Translations under genes and position numbers: made by a program
Notes under the pieces: generated by a model
The model's input: the letters and a program-made list of their open reading frames with translations, nothing else
The model's database searches: none
Told to the model about the DNA's origin: nothing
Source of the DNA: Brevibacillus laterosporus LMG 15441
Lineage (GTDB): Bacteria > Bacillota > Bacilli > Brevibacillales > Brevibacillaceae
Length of the DNA stretch: 64,000 nt
Assembly (NCBI RefSeq): GCF_000219535.2
Contig: NZ_CP007806.1
Coordinates: forward strand, 4,464,501 to 4,528,500
Direction: 5' to 3'
Shown here: one piece after another, positions 53,008 through 60,840 of the stretch
How the letters are laid out: every line of letters begins with the position of its first letter
Numbering within the stretch: position 1 is the stretch's first letter

Positions 53008-54018
53008 ATGAAAAAAATGATTAGCCGTGTGCTACCACTTCTATTAGTACTACCTTTAGCATTAAGTGGATGCGGCAACCAAAAACAAGCAACACCTGCC
53101 TCAGATGCTAAAAGCAATGTAAAAATCGGGATGGTAACCTCTGTAGGTACCGTAAATGATAACTCCTTTAACCAAGGTACATGGGAAGGCTTGCAAAAGG
53201 TAAAAAACGATAAAGGTGCTGAGGTACAATACCTGCAATCCAGCTCCGATGCAGATATTATTCCAAACCTTAACCAATTTGTGAAAGAAAAATGGGACTT
53301 AACCTTTGGAATCGGCTTCCCAATCATGGAACACGTACAAAAGGTAGCAAAGGAAAATCCTGAAGCAAAGCTTGCGGTTATTGATACAGTCGTTGAAGCT
53401 CCAAACGTTACTTCAGTTGTATTTAAAGAAGAGGAAGGCTCCTTCCTAGCTGGGGTCGTGGCTGCATTAACATCAAAAACAAAGAAAGTCGGCTTTGTTG
53501 GTGGTATTGAGATCCCTGTTACAAAACGCTTTGAAAAAGGCTTCCTAGCTGGGGTAAAAGCGGCTGATCCTTCTGTACAAGTAAACACCATTTATACTGG
53601 TGCCTTTGATAAACCTGATGCTGGTAAATCCGCTGCATCCTCACTCTACAACCAAGGTGCTGATATTTTATATCACGCAGCAGGTGCGTCTGGAGACGGT
53701 GTCTTTAATGAAGCAAAAGCCCGTAAAGGCAAAGGTGAGAACGTGTGGGTTATTGGCGTAGACATGGATCAATCTCTTGTATTCGGGGATGACGTGACAC
53801 TTACATCCATGATGAAACGTGTAGACCAAGCAGCTTATCTAGTAGCTACCGATTACATGACTGGTAAATTTGAAGGTGGTAAAACACTTTCCCTTGGTTT
53901 AAAAGAAAATGGTGTCGGCTTATCTGAATCTTCCCGTAAAAATATCTCTGAGGATGTTTGGAAAAAAGTAGAGGAATTCCGCAACAAAATTATTAACGGT
54001 GAAATTAAGATTCAATAG
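53008..54018 (+). CDS. BMP/PnrA family substrate-binding lipoprotein 2
   Basis: 336 residues, aligned almost without gaps to the preceding gene and sharing about 70 percent of residues by eye. Lipobox ALSGC (Cys21), VGTVNDNSFNQGTWEGLQK, GGIEIPVTKRFEKGF and YHAAGASGDGVFNEA. The signal peptide and the first 30 mature residues differ most. GGAGGT precedes the ATG. Whether it has its own promoter depends on how leaky the intergenic hairpin is. Confidence 0.92.
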   Translation: MKKMISRVLPLLLVLPLALSGCGNQKQATPASDAKSNVKIGMVTSVGTVNDNSFNQGTWEGLQKVKNDKGAEVQYLQSSSDADIIPNLNQFVKEKWDLTFGIGFPIMEHVQKVAKENPEAKLAVIDTVVEAPNVTSVVFKEEEGSFLAGVVAALTSKTKKVGFVGGIEIPVTKRFEKGFLAGVKAADPSVQVNTIYTGAFDKPDAGKSAASSLYNQGADILYHAAGASGDGVFNEAKARKGKGENVWVIGVDMDQSLVFGDDVTLTSMMKRVDQAAYLVATDYMTGKFEGGKTLSLGLKENGVGLSESSRKNISEDVWKKVEEFRNKIINGEIKIQ

Positions 54019-54070
54019 TATAGGCTGATTATTCTTATACAACAGATTACTCGTTATACTGATTACTGAC

Positions 54071-54122
54071 AAAAAGCTCTCTTTTACGTGTTCACATATA
54101 CACACAAAAGAGAGCTTTTCTT
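54071..54122. terminator. Bidirectional terminator between the second BMP gene and csoR
   Basis: AAAGCTCTCTTTT (54073-54085) pairs with AAAAGAGAGCTTT (54106-54118), giving T-runs on both strands. Confidence 0.9.
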
Positions 54123-54148
54123 TAATTAGCAGGTATAATCCATACATG

Positions 54149-54484
54149 TTATTTCATTAGCTTTGCCACTGTTTTTAGCAACTCATCAATTACTTCCTGG
54201 TCGCCTTCCTGAATGCGTTCCACTACACAGCTTTTCATATGACCTTCCAGCAGAATCTTCCCTACGGAATTGAGCGCTGATTGAACAGCAGCTATCTGAT
54301 TTAGTACATCATCACAATAGACGTCCTTTTCAATCATACCCTTGATACCGCGAACCTGTCCCTCAATTCGATTCAATCGGGATTGCAAATTCCCCTTTAG
54401 CTTTTCGGAATGATGACTGGTTCGCTCCTGACAACATCCTTTTTCCTTTTCATCAGGTACAAGCTCTTGATAATCTCCCTCCAT
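54149..54484 (-). CDS. csoR: Copper-sensing repressor CsoR
   Basis: 111 residues, all helical. The Cu(I) site residues are C57 (DVYCDDV), H82 and C86 (LEGHMKSCV), with NRIEGQVRGIKGM before them. The His separates it from persulfide sensors of the CstR type, which lack it. An N-terminal extension adds GCCQERTSHHSE, a possible extra metal site. GGGGGG lies upstream of the ATG. It follows copZ on the same strand; no copA lies in the window. Confidence 0.9.
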   Translation of the reverse strand: MEGDYQELVPDEKEKGCCQERTSHHSEKLKGNLQSRLNRIEGQVRGIKGMIEKDVYCDDVLNQIAAVQSALNSVGKILLEGHMKSCVVERIQEGDQEVIDELLKTVAKLMK

Positions 54485-54537
54485 TTCATTCCCCCCTTTT
54501 TCTCATATTCTCTATATAGTGTATACGTTATTCTCTC

Positions 54538-54744
54538 TTATTCTACATCATATCCTTGGTCATCAATCGTTTCTTTAATTGCTTCTACTGTTACTTTCGT
54601 AGAATCATAAGCTACATCCACCTCTGCCTCAGACAATCTAACTTTGACTGAAGTAACTCCTTCTAAGTTACCTACAGCTTTTTCAATCGCTTGCACACAA
54701 TGATTGCACGACATACCTTGTACTTGTAATACGACGTTTTCCAT
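54538..54744 (-). CDS. copZ: Copper chaperone CopZ
   Basis: 68 residues, one heavy-metal-associated domain with QGMSCNHC (C13, C16) and a full beta-alpha-beta fold ending DDQGYDVE. It carries Cu(I) to a CopA-type ATPase and buffers it for CsoR. I choose the ATG at 54744 (spacing 9 to AAAGGGG) over the TTG at 54753. It precedes csoR by 54 bases, likely one transcript. Confidence 0.93.
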   Translation of the reverse strand: MENVVLQVQGMSCNHCVQAIEKAVGNLEGVTSVKVRLSEAEVDVAYDSTKVTVEAIKETIDDQGYDVE

Positions 54745-54795
54745 CTTGTTCAAACCCCTTTCGATTTATCATTTACATTATCGTTCTCTTATACT

Positions 54796-54818
54796 ACTAT
54801 ACCCCCCTAATGTATGTA
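54796..54818. promoter_or_regulatory. Candidate CsoR operator upstream of copZ
   Basis: The sequence ACTATACCCCCCTAATGTAT contains the TA-C-rich half typical of CsoR sites, but the G-rich second half is not present. It lies about 55-75 bases before the copZ ATG. Confidence 0.35.
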
Positions 54819-54851
54819 AAGTGTATTGATTCTTGTACAAATGATTATTCA

Positions 54852-54893
54852 TAAAAAACCCTCCTACCTCAATAAACCTCGGTAGAAGGGTTC
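54852..54893 (-). terminator. Terminator after floT
   Basis: AACCCTCCTACC (54857-54868) pairs with GGTAGAAGGGTT (54881-54892), T-run on the minus strand. Confidence 0.85.
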
Positions 54894-54955
54894 GTACAAC
54901 CAATCGATCTTTACAAAACTATGACAGCTCCAGTCAGTTATCAGTGCTCACGAGC

Positions 54956-56518
54956 CTATTTTTCTTGTGGAATCTGCTCAGTTAGCTTACTAACCTCAGA
55001 AGCTTCTTCCATGGCTTCAGCTTTAGCATGATTGATCTCTGCTGTTGCGGCTACCTGCCCCTTTTTCATGAAGCCCTCAATCATCTCATTCATATCTAAG
55101 CCAGAGACATCCTTTAGCATTTCTGGTAACTGCGTCATTAATTTAGTGACATTTGTACTTAAACGATTTACACCGTCTCCTTGACCACCACCAGTATCAA
55201 TAATTGTTACCTTGTCGATTGCTTTCATTGGTTCAGCAACCTTCTCGGCCAACTCAGGCAACATCTTGACCACAATATCTAATACAGCCGCCTGACCAAA
55301 CCTTTCGTATGCTTCAGCCAGCTTACGCTTCCCTTCGGCTTCTGCTTCCAGTTTGAGCTGAGTTACCTCCGCTTCTGCTGTACCGCGTGCTCTTTCTGCA
55401 TCAGCATAAGCAAGACCCTCTAAGCGCTTTTGTTCTGATTGTGCCTTCGCTTCTGCCTCGATACTATATTTTTTAGCATCCGCTTCACGCATTTTCTTCG
55501 CTTTCTCCGCTTCAGCCGCCTGCTCTACAGCATAGCGATCGGCATCCGCCTTTTTCTTTACTTCCGCATCGTACTGACGCTCTCTACGCAGAATTTCTTT
55601 TTCTTCTAGCTCAATCTCTTTCTCACGGCGTACGATGTCTACTTTCATTTCCTCTTGAGTAACCTGTTGTTTCATCTTCGCCTGTTGTAATGAATACGCC
55701 TGGTCGGCTGAAGCACGCGCTCTGTCTTGCTCCTGCTTAAACTCTGAAATTTTGAGTTCCTTTTCTTTTTCTGCTTCAGCTATGTTGGTTTCTTTCAATA
55801 ATTCAGCCTTTTTAGCGTGCTCTTCGGCTTGGGCCTGCTTGATGCGCGACTCTTTATCAGCCTCTGCTTGGGAGATGCTAGCATCCCTTTTCACCGCAGC
55901 AATTTGCGGAATACCTAACGCAGCCAAATAACCGTTTTTATCTCGAACATCTTTGATGGTAAAGCTTACAACAGACAGCCCCATCTTTTTCAAATCTTTG
56001 GCAGCTACTGCCTGCACTTCCTGAGCAAAGCGCTCCCGATTCTTATAAATTTCCTCTACTGTCATGCTTCCAAGGATGGCACGTAGATACCCCTCCAGAA
56101 CCTCCTGAGCTTCAGCACGTAGCGACTCATCTGGTTTCCCCATAAATTGTTCCGCCGCTGTAGCAATGTCTTCTATAGAACCGCCAACTTTAATAATTGC
56201 CACACCGTCAGCCATCACAGGCACACCATGCTCTGTGTAAACCTCTGGGGTAGATACATCCAATTTATGTGATAATAAGCTTAAAAAGTTCGCTTGCTGG
56301 AAAATTGGTAGAACAAACGTACCTCCACCTCGTACAATCTTAATTTTGTTGCCTGATTCGTCAGTTAGTACGTTCTTGGTACCAAGTGCACTCCCCGTTA
56401 CAATCATTGCTTCATCAGCACCTACTGTTTTGTATCTAGCCCAAAACGCAATACCAAGGATTACAAAAACAGCGATTACAGCAATAATAGGTCCAAGCAC
56501 AATGATGTCAAAATCCAT
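54956..56518 (-). CDS. floT: Flotillin FloT (YuaG)
   Basis: 520 residues. N-terminal membrane segment (IIAVIAVFVILGIAFW), SPFH/band 7 domain (about 30-200: ADEAMIVTGSALGTKN, VVSFTIKDVRDKNGYLAALG), then a long Glu/Ala/Lys-rich coiled coil (about 215-420) and a C-terminal oligomerisation region. Flotillins organise fluid membrane microdomains. The ATG at 56518 is preceded by AAGGATG. It lies 36 bases after yuaF; both are under a sigma-W promoter. Confidence 0.94.
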   Translation of the reverse strand: MDFDIIVLGPIIAVIAVFVILGIAFWARYKTVGADEAMIVTGSALGTKNVLTDESGNKIKIVRGGGTFVLPIFQQANFLSLLSHKLDVSTPEVYTEHGVPVMADGVAIIKVGGSIEDIATAAEQFMGKPDESLRAEAQEVLEGYLRAILGSMTVEEIYKNRERFAQEVQAVAAKDLKKMGLSVVSFTIKDVRDKNGYLAALGIPQIAAVKRDASISQAEADKESRIKQAQAEEHAKKAELLKETNIAEAEKEKELKISEFKQEQDRARASADQAYSLQQAKMKQQVTQEEMKVDIVRREKEIELEEKEILRRERQYDAEVKKKADADRYAVEQAAEAEKAKKMREADAKKYSIEAEAKAQSEQKRLEGLAYADAERARGTAEAEVTQLKLEAEAEGKRKLAEAYERFGQAAVLDIVVKMLPELAEKVAEPMKAIDKVTIIDTGGGQGDGVNRLSTNVTKLMTQLPEMLKDVSGLDMNEMIEGFMKKGQVAATAEINHAKAEAMEEASEVSKLTEQIPQEK

Positions 56519-56554
56519 TAGCAAACATCCTTCCTTTATGTATTCATCTAGCAT

Positions 56555-57064
56555 TTATTCAAAGGGAATCACTTGTAGAACATGATCCTCTACTTTGACA
56601 ACTATGACACGAGAACCCTGAGGAATCATAACCTGATCTTGGCTAGAGGCAATTTGGTTACTAGTCCCACTCAGCATTGTAATGATAATTTCTCCATATC
56701 CCTTGGCAGGAATGGTGGTAACAACTTCCCCCAATTGCCCTTCCAATTGGGTAAGCGAATAGCCTGTAGAATTTTCAGCGTTTTTCATGGGGCGAATCCA
56801 GATAAAATACCCCACTGCAGCAAGTAGTAGACCACTACCAGCCGAAAGTAACACGACACTTGTGATGGAAAGTAATGTGAACCGATGCAGAAGAAAGCCG
56901 CAAGCACCAAAGGCTGTAATAGCACTCACAACACAAACAGGTTGTAATACAGGGCTTTCTACACCACCTGTAAGGGCATGACTATGATCAACAAACATCA
57001 ACACAATAGCAAACAAGAATCCAAGTCCTATACAGCTAAGAAAAATAATATCCCATGTCCCCAT
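56555..57064 (-). CDS. yuaF: NfeD-family membrane protein YuaF
   Basis: 169 residues. Three to four hydrophobic segments in the first 100 residues, then a soluble beta-barrel (OB-like NfeD domain) with LEGQLGEVVTTIPAKGYGEI and SRVIVVKVEDHVLQVIPFE. NfeD proteins partner flotillins. GGATGAGGTG precedes the ATG at 57064. First gene of yuaF-floT. Confidence 0.93.
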   Translation of the reverse strand: MGTWDIIFLSCIGLGFLFAIVLMFVDHSHALTGGVESPVLQPVCVVSAITAFGACGFLLHRFTLLSITSVVLLSAGSGLLLAAVGYFIWIRPMKNAENSTGYSLTQLEGQLGEVVTTIPAKGYGEIIITMLSGTSNQIASSQDQVMIPQGSRVIVVKVEDHVLQVIPFE

Positions 57065-57134
57065 GTAAACACCTCATCCTAGAATTAAGTCAAGTGCGTA
57101 AAAGGGTGCAATCATTTTATCTTGCACTTGTTTA

Positions 57135-57160
57135 TACGTTTCGATTTGCATACGGTTTCA
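57135..57160 (-). promoter_or_regulatory. Sigma-W promoter of yuaF-floT
   Basis: On the minus strand TGAAAC (complement of 57155-57160), 16 bases, then CGTA (complement of 57135-57138): a perfect match. It lies about 70 bases before the yuaF ATG. The same operon is sigma-W dependent in B. subtilis. Confidence 0.88.
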
Positions 57161-57293
57161 AAATTTCCAGATAATTTCCATGATTTTTTTGTCCTTTCCC
57201 TATTCTTTCAATGGGACTGTCTTCATGCTTTGATAATATCAATTTTATTTTATACTTTATCCCCATATAAAAGAAACCTCCGAATCATCTAAT

Positions 57294-58055
57294 TTAGATG
57301 ACAGAGGCTCGATTCCATTCTAAAGTATTTACATCATTTTCTATGAAGATCGCTTCTAATTCAGACCAACCATTTTGTGTCACAAACTCAGCCTCTGTGC
57401 GCCATAAAGGAACTAGCATGTATATACTCACAAGTTCTTTTCCATCGGTAAAATGGGTAAACCCTTCTGGTTCAAAAACAGGAGGCAGGCAAATGACATG
57501 TGTAAAACCATGATGTGTCCCAAATGGTTGACCGCTCGAAAAGAGCTGCTCATTAGTAGAACTGTCTATTTCTACAGCCTGTTGTATAATGTGTTCAATC
57601 AGTATAGGCAATTCCTGATGTTTTTCATAAGTGCTAATGATATATTCTGTGCCATTCTTTATTGCGCAGCCACAAGTCGCATACGTAAACCATCCTCGAC
57701 TGCGGTTACACGGATATAGAAGCACTGCAATCTCCTCTGTTTCCTGCTGAATCGAAACCTGATCAATGGGTTGGTCATGAAAGAATGCTTGATAATGCGA
57801 CTTGATCCACTTTTGCCAAGTCACATCTGTTTGCTTATTTTTTGGTTCATCATGATAAATATCTGGGGGCTCTTGTTTCTGAGAATGCTGTATAGAGCGA
57901 GATCCTGCTTCAGTAACCGCCTGCTCGACCACACCCAGCCAGACCTTTAGCATTTCCGGCTGTTTCGTACACTCCTTCTTCTTAGATATGAGATAGAGGA
58001 AGAAAAGCAGGAAAAGAAACGCGATCATCAGTAGCATTATTTTAAGCAGATACAT
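57294..58055 (-). CDS. Membrane-anchored SUFU-like domain protein
   Basis: 253 residues. An N-terminal anchor (LKIMLLMIAFLFLLFFLYLI) is followed by a linker and, from about residue 95, a region resembling the suppressor-of-fused (SUFU) domain: GKELVSIYMLVPLWRTEAEF then NGWSELEAIFIENDVNTL ending in WNRASVI. SUFU proteins in bacteria are often immunity proteins for secreted toxins, usually soluble; the anchor is unusual. GAGGGGGAGA precedes the ATG at 58055. It lies 134 bases upstream of the yuaF promoter on the same strand. Confidence 0.6.
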   Translation of the reverse strand: MYLLKIMLLMIAFLFLLFFLYLISKKKECTKQPEMLKVWLGVVEQAVTEAGSRSIQHSQKQEPPDIYHDEPKNKQTDVTWQKWIKSHYQAFFHDQPIDQVSIQQETEEIAVLLYPCNRSRGWFTYATCGCAIKNGTEYIISTYEKHQELPILIEHIIQQAVEIDSSTNEQLFSSGQPFGTHHGFTHVICLPPVFEPEGFTHFTDGKELVSIYMLVPLWRTEAEFVTQNGWSELEAIFIENDVNTLEWNRASVI

Positions 58056-58139
58056 CTGTCTCCCCCTCACTTGAAAATTCTCCATATATAAGCCTATGCT
58101 ACATCATACATACGGTTCCATCAAATGCCCGAATTCGTC

Positions 58140-58186
58140 AAAAAACCCCTTGTCTTCAAGTCTCCTTGAACAACAAAGGGGTTTTA
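58140..58186 (-). terminator. Terminator after the tRNA genes
   Basis: AACCCCTTGT pairs with ACAAAGGGGTT around a second short stem; T-run on the minus strand. Confidence 0.8.
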
Positions 58187-58217
58187 ATCGTAGCAGTTAT
58201 ATGTCTTTAAAATAAGA

Positions 58218-58294
58218 TGGGGCGATCGATGGGAATCGAACCCACGAGTGTCGGAGCCACAATCCGATGCGTTAACCACTTCGCCACGACCGCC
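58218..58294 (-). tRNA. tRNA-His (GTG anticodon)
   Basis: The minus strand folds as a tRNA with acceptor arm GCGGTCG/CGATCGC, an encoded extra G at position -1 opposite discriminator C, the histidine identity feature, anticodon loop ATTGTGGC, T loop GGTTCGATTCC, and an encoded CCA. It is the second tRNA of a Ser-His pair. Confidence 0.95.
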
Positions 58295-58322
58295 ATGTAT
58301 GAAAATAAAAGATAAAGTAAAA

Positions 58323-58415
58323 TGGCGGACAGAGTGGGATTTGAACCCACGAGACGGGTCGACCCCGCCTACACGATTTCCAATCGTGCTCCTTCGGCCA
58401 CTCGGACACCTGTCC
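58323..58415 (-). tRNA. tRNA-Ser (GGA anticodon)
   Basis: 93 bases on the minus strand with acceptor GGACAGG/TCTGTCC, discriminator G, anticodon loop ATTGGAAA, a long class II variable arm (GGCGGGGTCGACCCGTC) and encoded CCA. Confidence 0.95.
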
Positions 58416-58435
58416 ATATGTTTCATACAAGAACT

Positions 58436-58464
58436 AATATAGCAGATTTATTTTAAAAATACAA
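58436..58464 (-). promoter_or_regulatory. Sigma-A promoter of the tRNA-Ser/tRNA-His pair
   Basis: Minus strand TTGTAT, 17-base spacer, TATATT (complement of 58436-58441); the first tRNA base is 20 bases downstream. Confidence 0.65.
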
Positions 58465-58497
58465 GGGTTTTTAATCAATTTCTAAAAAAAGTAGTGT

Positions 58498-58537
58498 AAG
58501 CGGTTACTGATGAATCGACTGTAACCGCTTTTTTTTA
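58498..58537. terminator. Terminator downstream of the 117-residue membrane protein gene
   Basis: AGCGGTTAC (58499-58507) pairs with GTAACCGCT (58521-58529) with T-runs on both strands. Confidence 0.85.
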
Positions 58538-58539
58538 TT

Positions 58540-58893
58540 TTATTCTGACCTTTCTTTCTGAAAAGCAAGTTTAATTACCTGATATATCAGCAATTGTGGA
58601 AAAGCGTACAGCCCGGAAAGAATTAGTGCGACCAGCTCTGCTGTCAATGGCTCAAAGTAAGCATCGCTTCCACCCATAAAATAGTGTGCAAGAGCTATGG
58701 TTAGAACCATTGAAATAGCAATGCCCCCCAGCATATATCTGAATTGATTCACACACAAGGGCAATAAGATCATGGACAATAAATACATCCATGCGCTACC
58801 TTGTTTGTAATCCATATACATGGTGAGAAATAGTAACGGAGAACAAAGAACGATTGCCAGTAAATTCCACGCGGAAGATTGGATGAATTTCAT
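58540..58893 (-). CDS. Hypothetical four-segment membrane protein
   Basis: 117 residues, almost wholly hydrophobic with about four membrane segments (for example LLAIVLCSPLLFLTMY, MYLLSMILLPLCV, GIAISMVLTIALAHYF, LVALILSGLYAFPQLLIY) and a short charged C-terminus. No family recognised. AAGGTG precedes the ATG at 58893. It lies 61 bases downstream of a MerR remnant on the same strand. Confidence 0.65.
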   Translation of the reverse strand: MKFIQSSAWNLLAIVLCSPLLFLTMYMDYKQGSAWMYLLSMILLPLCVNQFRYMLGGIAISMVLTIALAHYFMGGSDAYFEPLTAELVALILSGLYAFPQLLIYQVIKLAFQKERSE

Positions 58894-58954
58894 GTTAACC
58901 AACACCTTGCCATTAACACTTTTTCAATATTCTACCATATTCTTCCGGAATTCA

Positions 58955-59257
58955 CTAGCAGATTAACCGTTCAAATATGTTTACATGTCTACTTGACCAT
59001 TCTCCAAGGCCTGGTGCTTCGTATACAAAGTCAATGATAGCATCCCATTTCACGCTTTGCTCCTGCTTCACTGGCAGACTGGCATAATCCAACGTGGAAA
59101 TAACTTGATCAAGCTTCTCCCGCTTTTCCTCCAGCAATTTCTTTTGCATCTGTAATGATTCCTCTAAATCGACTGGCCAGATTGGCTGAAGAGCTTTAAT
59201 TTCCTCCAATGAAAAGCCTACATATTTTAGTGTCAAAATTTGTTGTAGTATCTGAAT
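58955..59257 (-). pseudogene. MerR-family regulator remnant without DNA-binding domain
   Basis: The minus strand encodes ILQQILTLKYVGFSLEEIKAL, a typical MerR helix after the HTH, then a coiled coil (LEESLQMQKKLLEEKREKLD) and the start of an effector domain (KWDAIIDFVYEAPGLGEW). An in-frame TAA at 59258 cuts off the HTH. The neighbouring frame just upstream ends RYNHLYK, which joins the MerR sequence if one base is added, so a frameshift is likely. Even then no recognisable HTH follows. Confidence 0.55.
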
Positions 59258-59594
59258 TTATAAAGATGATTGTATCGACATTTATTCAAAAAACAAGACT
59301 CTACAATTATTTGATTTCCGGGTGTTACGGTTGCGAGCATCTGTTTATAAATAGATACTGTATCATATAAAACAAATGCCATCTTAGACATTTTTAGCCT
59401 CTCCCTTCAATGAACAATTCCTATTAAGCTTTTCCGCCTTTTCTGCTTTCATTACCAATAAAAAAAGACTTTCCTTAGCAGAAAGTCGTCTTCTTCCTCT
59501 CTTGCTTTTTCCCATCTTACAGCATCTTACAGGGTGACGTAGCGTCATAGGCAAGCGTTTTTAGCTTTATTGTCGATGTAGTGTAGGCAATGAA
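59258..59594. other. Gap between the MerR remnant and gerAB
   Basis: A 51-codon minus-strand frame (59239-59394) starts MSKMAFVLYDTVSIYKQML behind GGGAGAGG and overlaps the MerR remnant; it may be the altered 5' part of that gene. The right part holds the gerAB terminator. Confidence 0.35.
59460..59495 (-). terminator. Terminator after gerAB
   Basis: GACTTTC (59467-59473) pairs with GAAAGTC (59481-59487), T-run on the minus strand. Confidence 0.75.
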
Positions 59595-60683
59595 TCAAGT
59601 GCCTTTTCTTTTTGGTACAAGCATCACGTATAGCCAAAAGAACACAGGAAAAGTAAAAGCTACGATATAAGAAAAAGGAGCTAAAAGGATATTCAACAAG
59701 TTTATGTTAGTAAAGTACGGCTGATAAAACAGATAGCTCACTATAAAAATCCCTAAAATGATATATAGCTGTGACCGCTCTCTTCTTTTCGTAAGCTCAG
59801 AGATACCTTCTGTAACAAAAAATAGATATGGGATAACGGATGATAAAAAAATGAGGATGTAAAAAGAGACGTAGACAATTTCAAAGCGCTCCAAAAATGC
59901 GAAATGTATCGGCTTGACCAATGTTAGGGTAGGCCAGATATACTTTGTAATCTCATCAGGACTAAAAACCATATAACATATAATAGTGATTTCCAAATAG
60001 ATCAGCAAAGTGATTGAATTGGCAATAATAATGCCTTTTGCGGCATGCTCTTTATTCTTTATGTATGGATAAAAAAGATAGGCCAATTCAAAGCCTAGGA
60101 AGGGAAACACGGCGATCCGTACACCTTGAATAACAGGCTCCCACCCCTCCTTTAGAATTGGCAGCAGAAACACGAAATGACTTTGATCTAAAGGGAAAAG
60201 GAGGACTAGTAATAACCATAAAGTTGAAAAAAACACAACAACCTGAAATCCGCTAAGCACTCGAATGCCACCGCGTATTGCCATGTAAATGGGAACAATA
60301 AATAGAACACTAATAAAATAATTGGGTGTATTTGGCAGTATCCATTCATTAATAATGAAGACGCTCGAAACAAAAATAGAGAATGCACTAATAAAGCTAT
60401 ATATAATCCAGATAACCATCATTACATTTCCTATTATAGAGGAGAAATAAAGATGGAGGATTTGTAGCATTGTCTTTCCTGGATGCTTTGACATGACCTT
60501 TATAATGCATAGGCTAACTATGGTGGACAGAACATACCCAATCAAAATGGAAATCCAGCCATCCGTTCCAGATGCCTGTGCAAGCTCTGCAGGAAGTGTC
60601 AAAATGCTTGTTCCAATTTCAATGCTAGTAATGGTTAAAATAAAATGTAGGAGAGAAATCTCTTTCTTCATGAATGTAGACAT
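59595..60683 (-). CDS. GerAB-type spore germination permease, orphan
   Basis: 362 residues with about ten membrane segments, APC-superfamily fold: ITSIEIGTSILTLPAELAQA at the first helix, GYVLSTIVSLCIIKVMSKHPG, and FPFLGFELAYLFYPYI. GerAB-type proteins form the nutrient-sensing part of germinant receptors with GerAA and GerAC. Neither partner is next to it here. GGGGGGACAAGGTA precedes the ATG at 60683. An amino acid carrier of the spore permease family is the alternative. Confidence 0.85.
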   Translation of the reverse strand: MSTFMKKEISLLHFILTITSIEIGTSILTLPAELAQASGTDGWISILIGYVLSTIVSLCIIKVMSKHPGKTMLQILHLYFSSIIGNVMMVIWIIYSFISAFSIFVSSVFIINEWILPNTPNYFISVLFIVPIYMAIRGGIRVLSGFQVVVFFSTLWLLLVLLFPLDQSHFVFLLPILKEGWEPVIQGVRIAVFPFLGFELAYLFYPYIKNKEHAAKGIIIANSITLLIYLEITIICYMVFSPDEITKYIWPTLTLVKPIHFAFLERFEIVYVSFYILIFLSSVIPYLFFVTEGISELTKRRERSQLYIILGIFIVSYLFYQPYFTNINLLNILLAPFSYIVAFTFPVFFWLYVMLVPKRKGT

Positions 60684-60840
60684 TACCTTGTCCCCCCTAT
60701 TCCTATACATCTTCTAAGTTTTTTGCTAGCAGGGAAGTCGGGAGTATCATCTGTATATAAAAGTAATATCTGCAAAAAAAGGACAGGATATTCCTATCGA
60801 CTAGACAGAAATATGCTTATTTCCTCAATCCTTGTTAAGA

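Noticed and set aside
52662-53591. 309-codon minus-strand frame opposite the BMP genes
   Set aside because: It is a shadow spanning parts of both lipoprotein genes and their gap; composition is Ser/Phe/Thr-rich as expected for a reversed frame.
54149-54484. CstR-type persulfide sensor for the SQR-CstB genes
   Set aside because: The protein has the Cys-His-Cys copper set (C57, H82, C86); CstR lacks the His.
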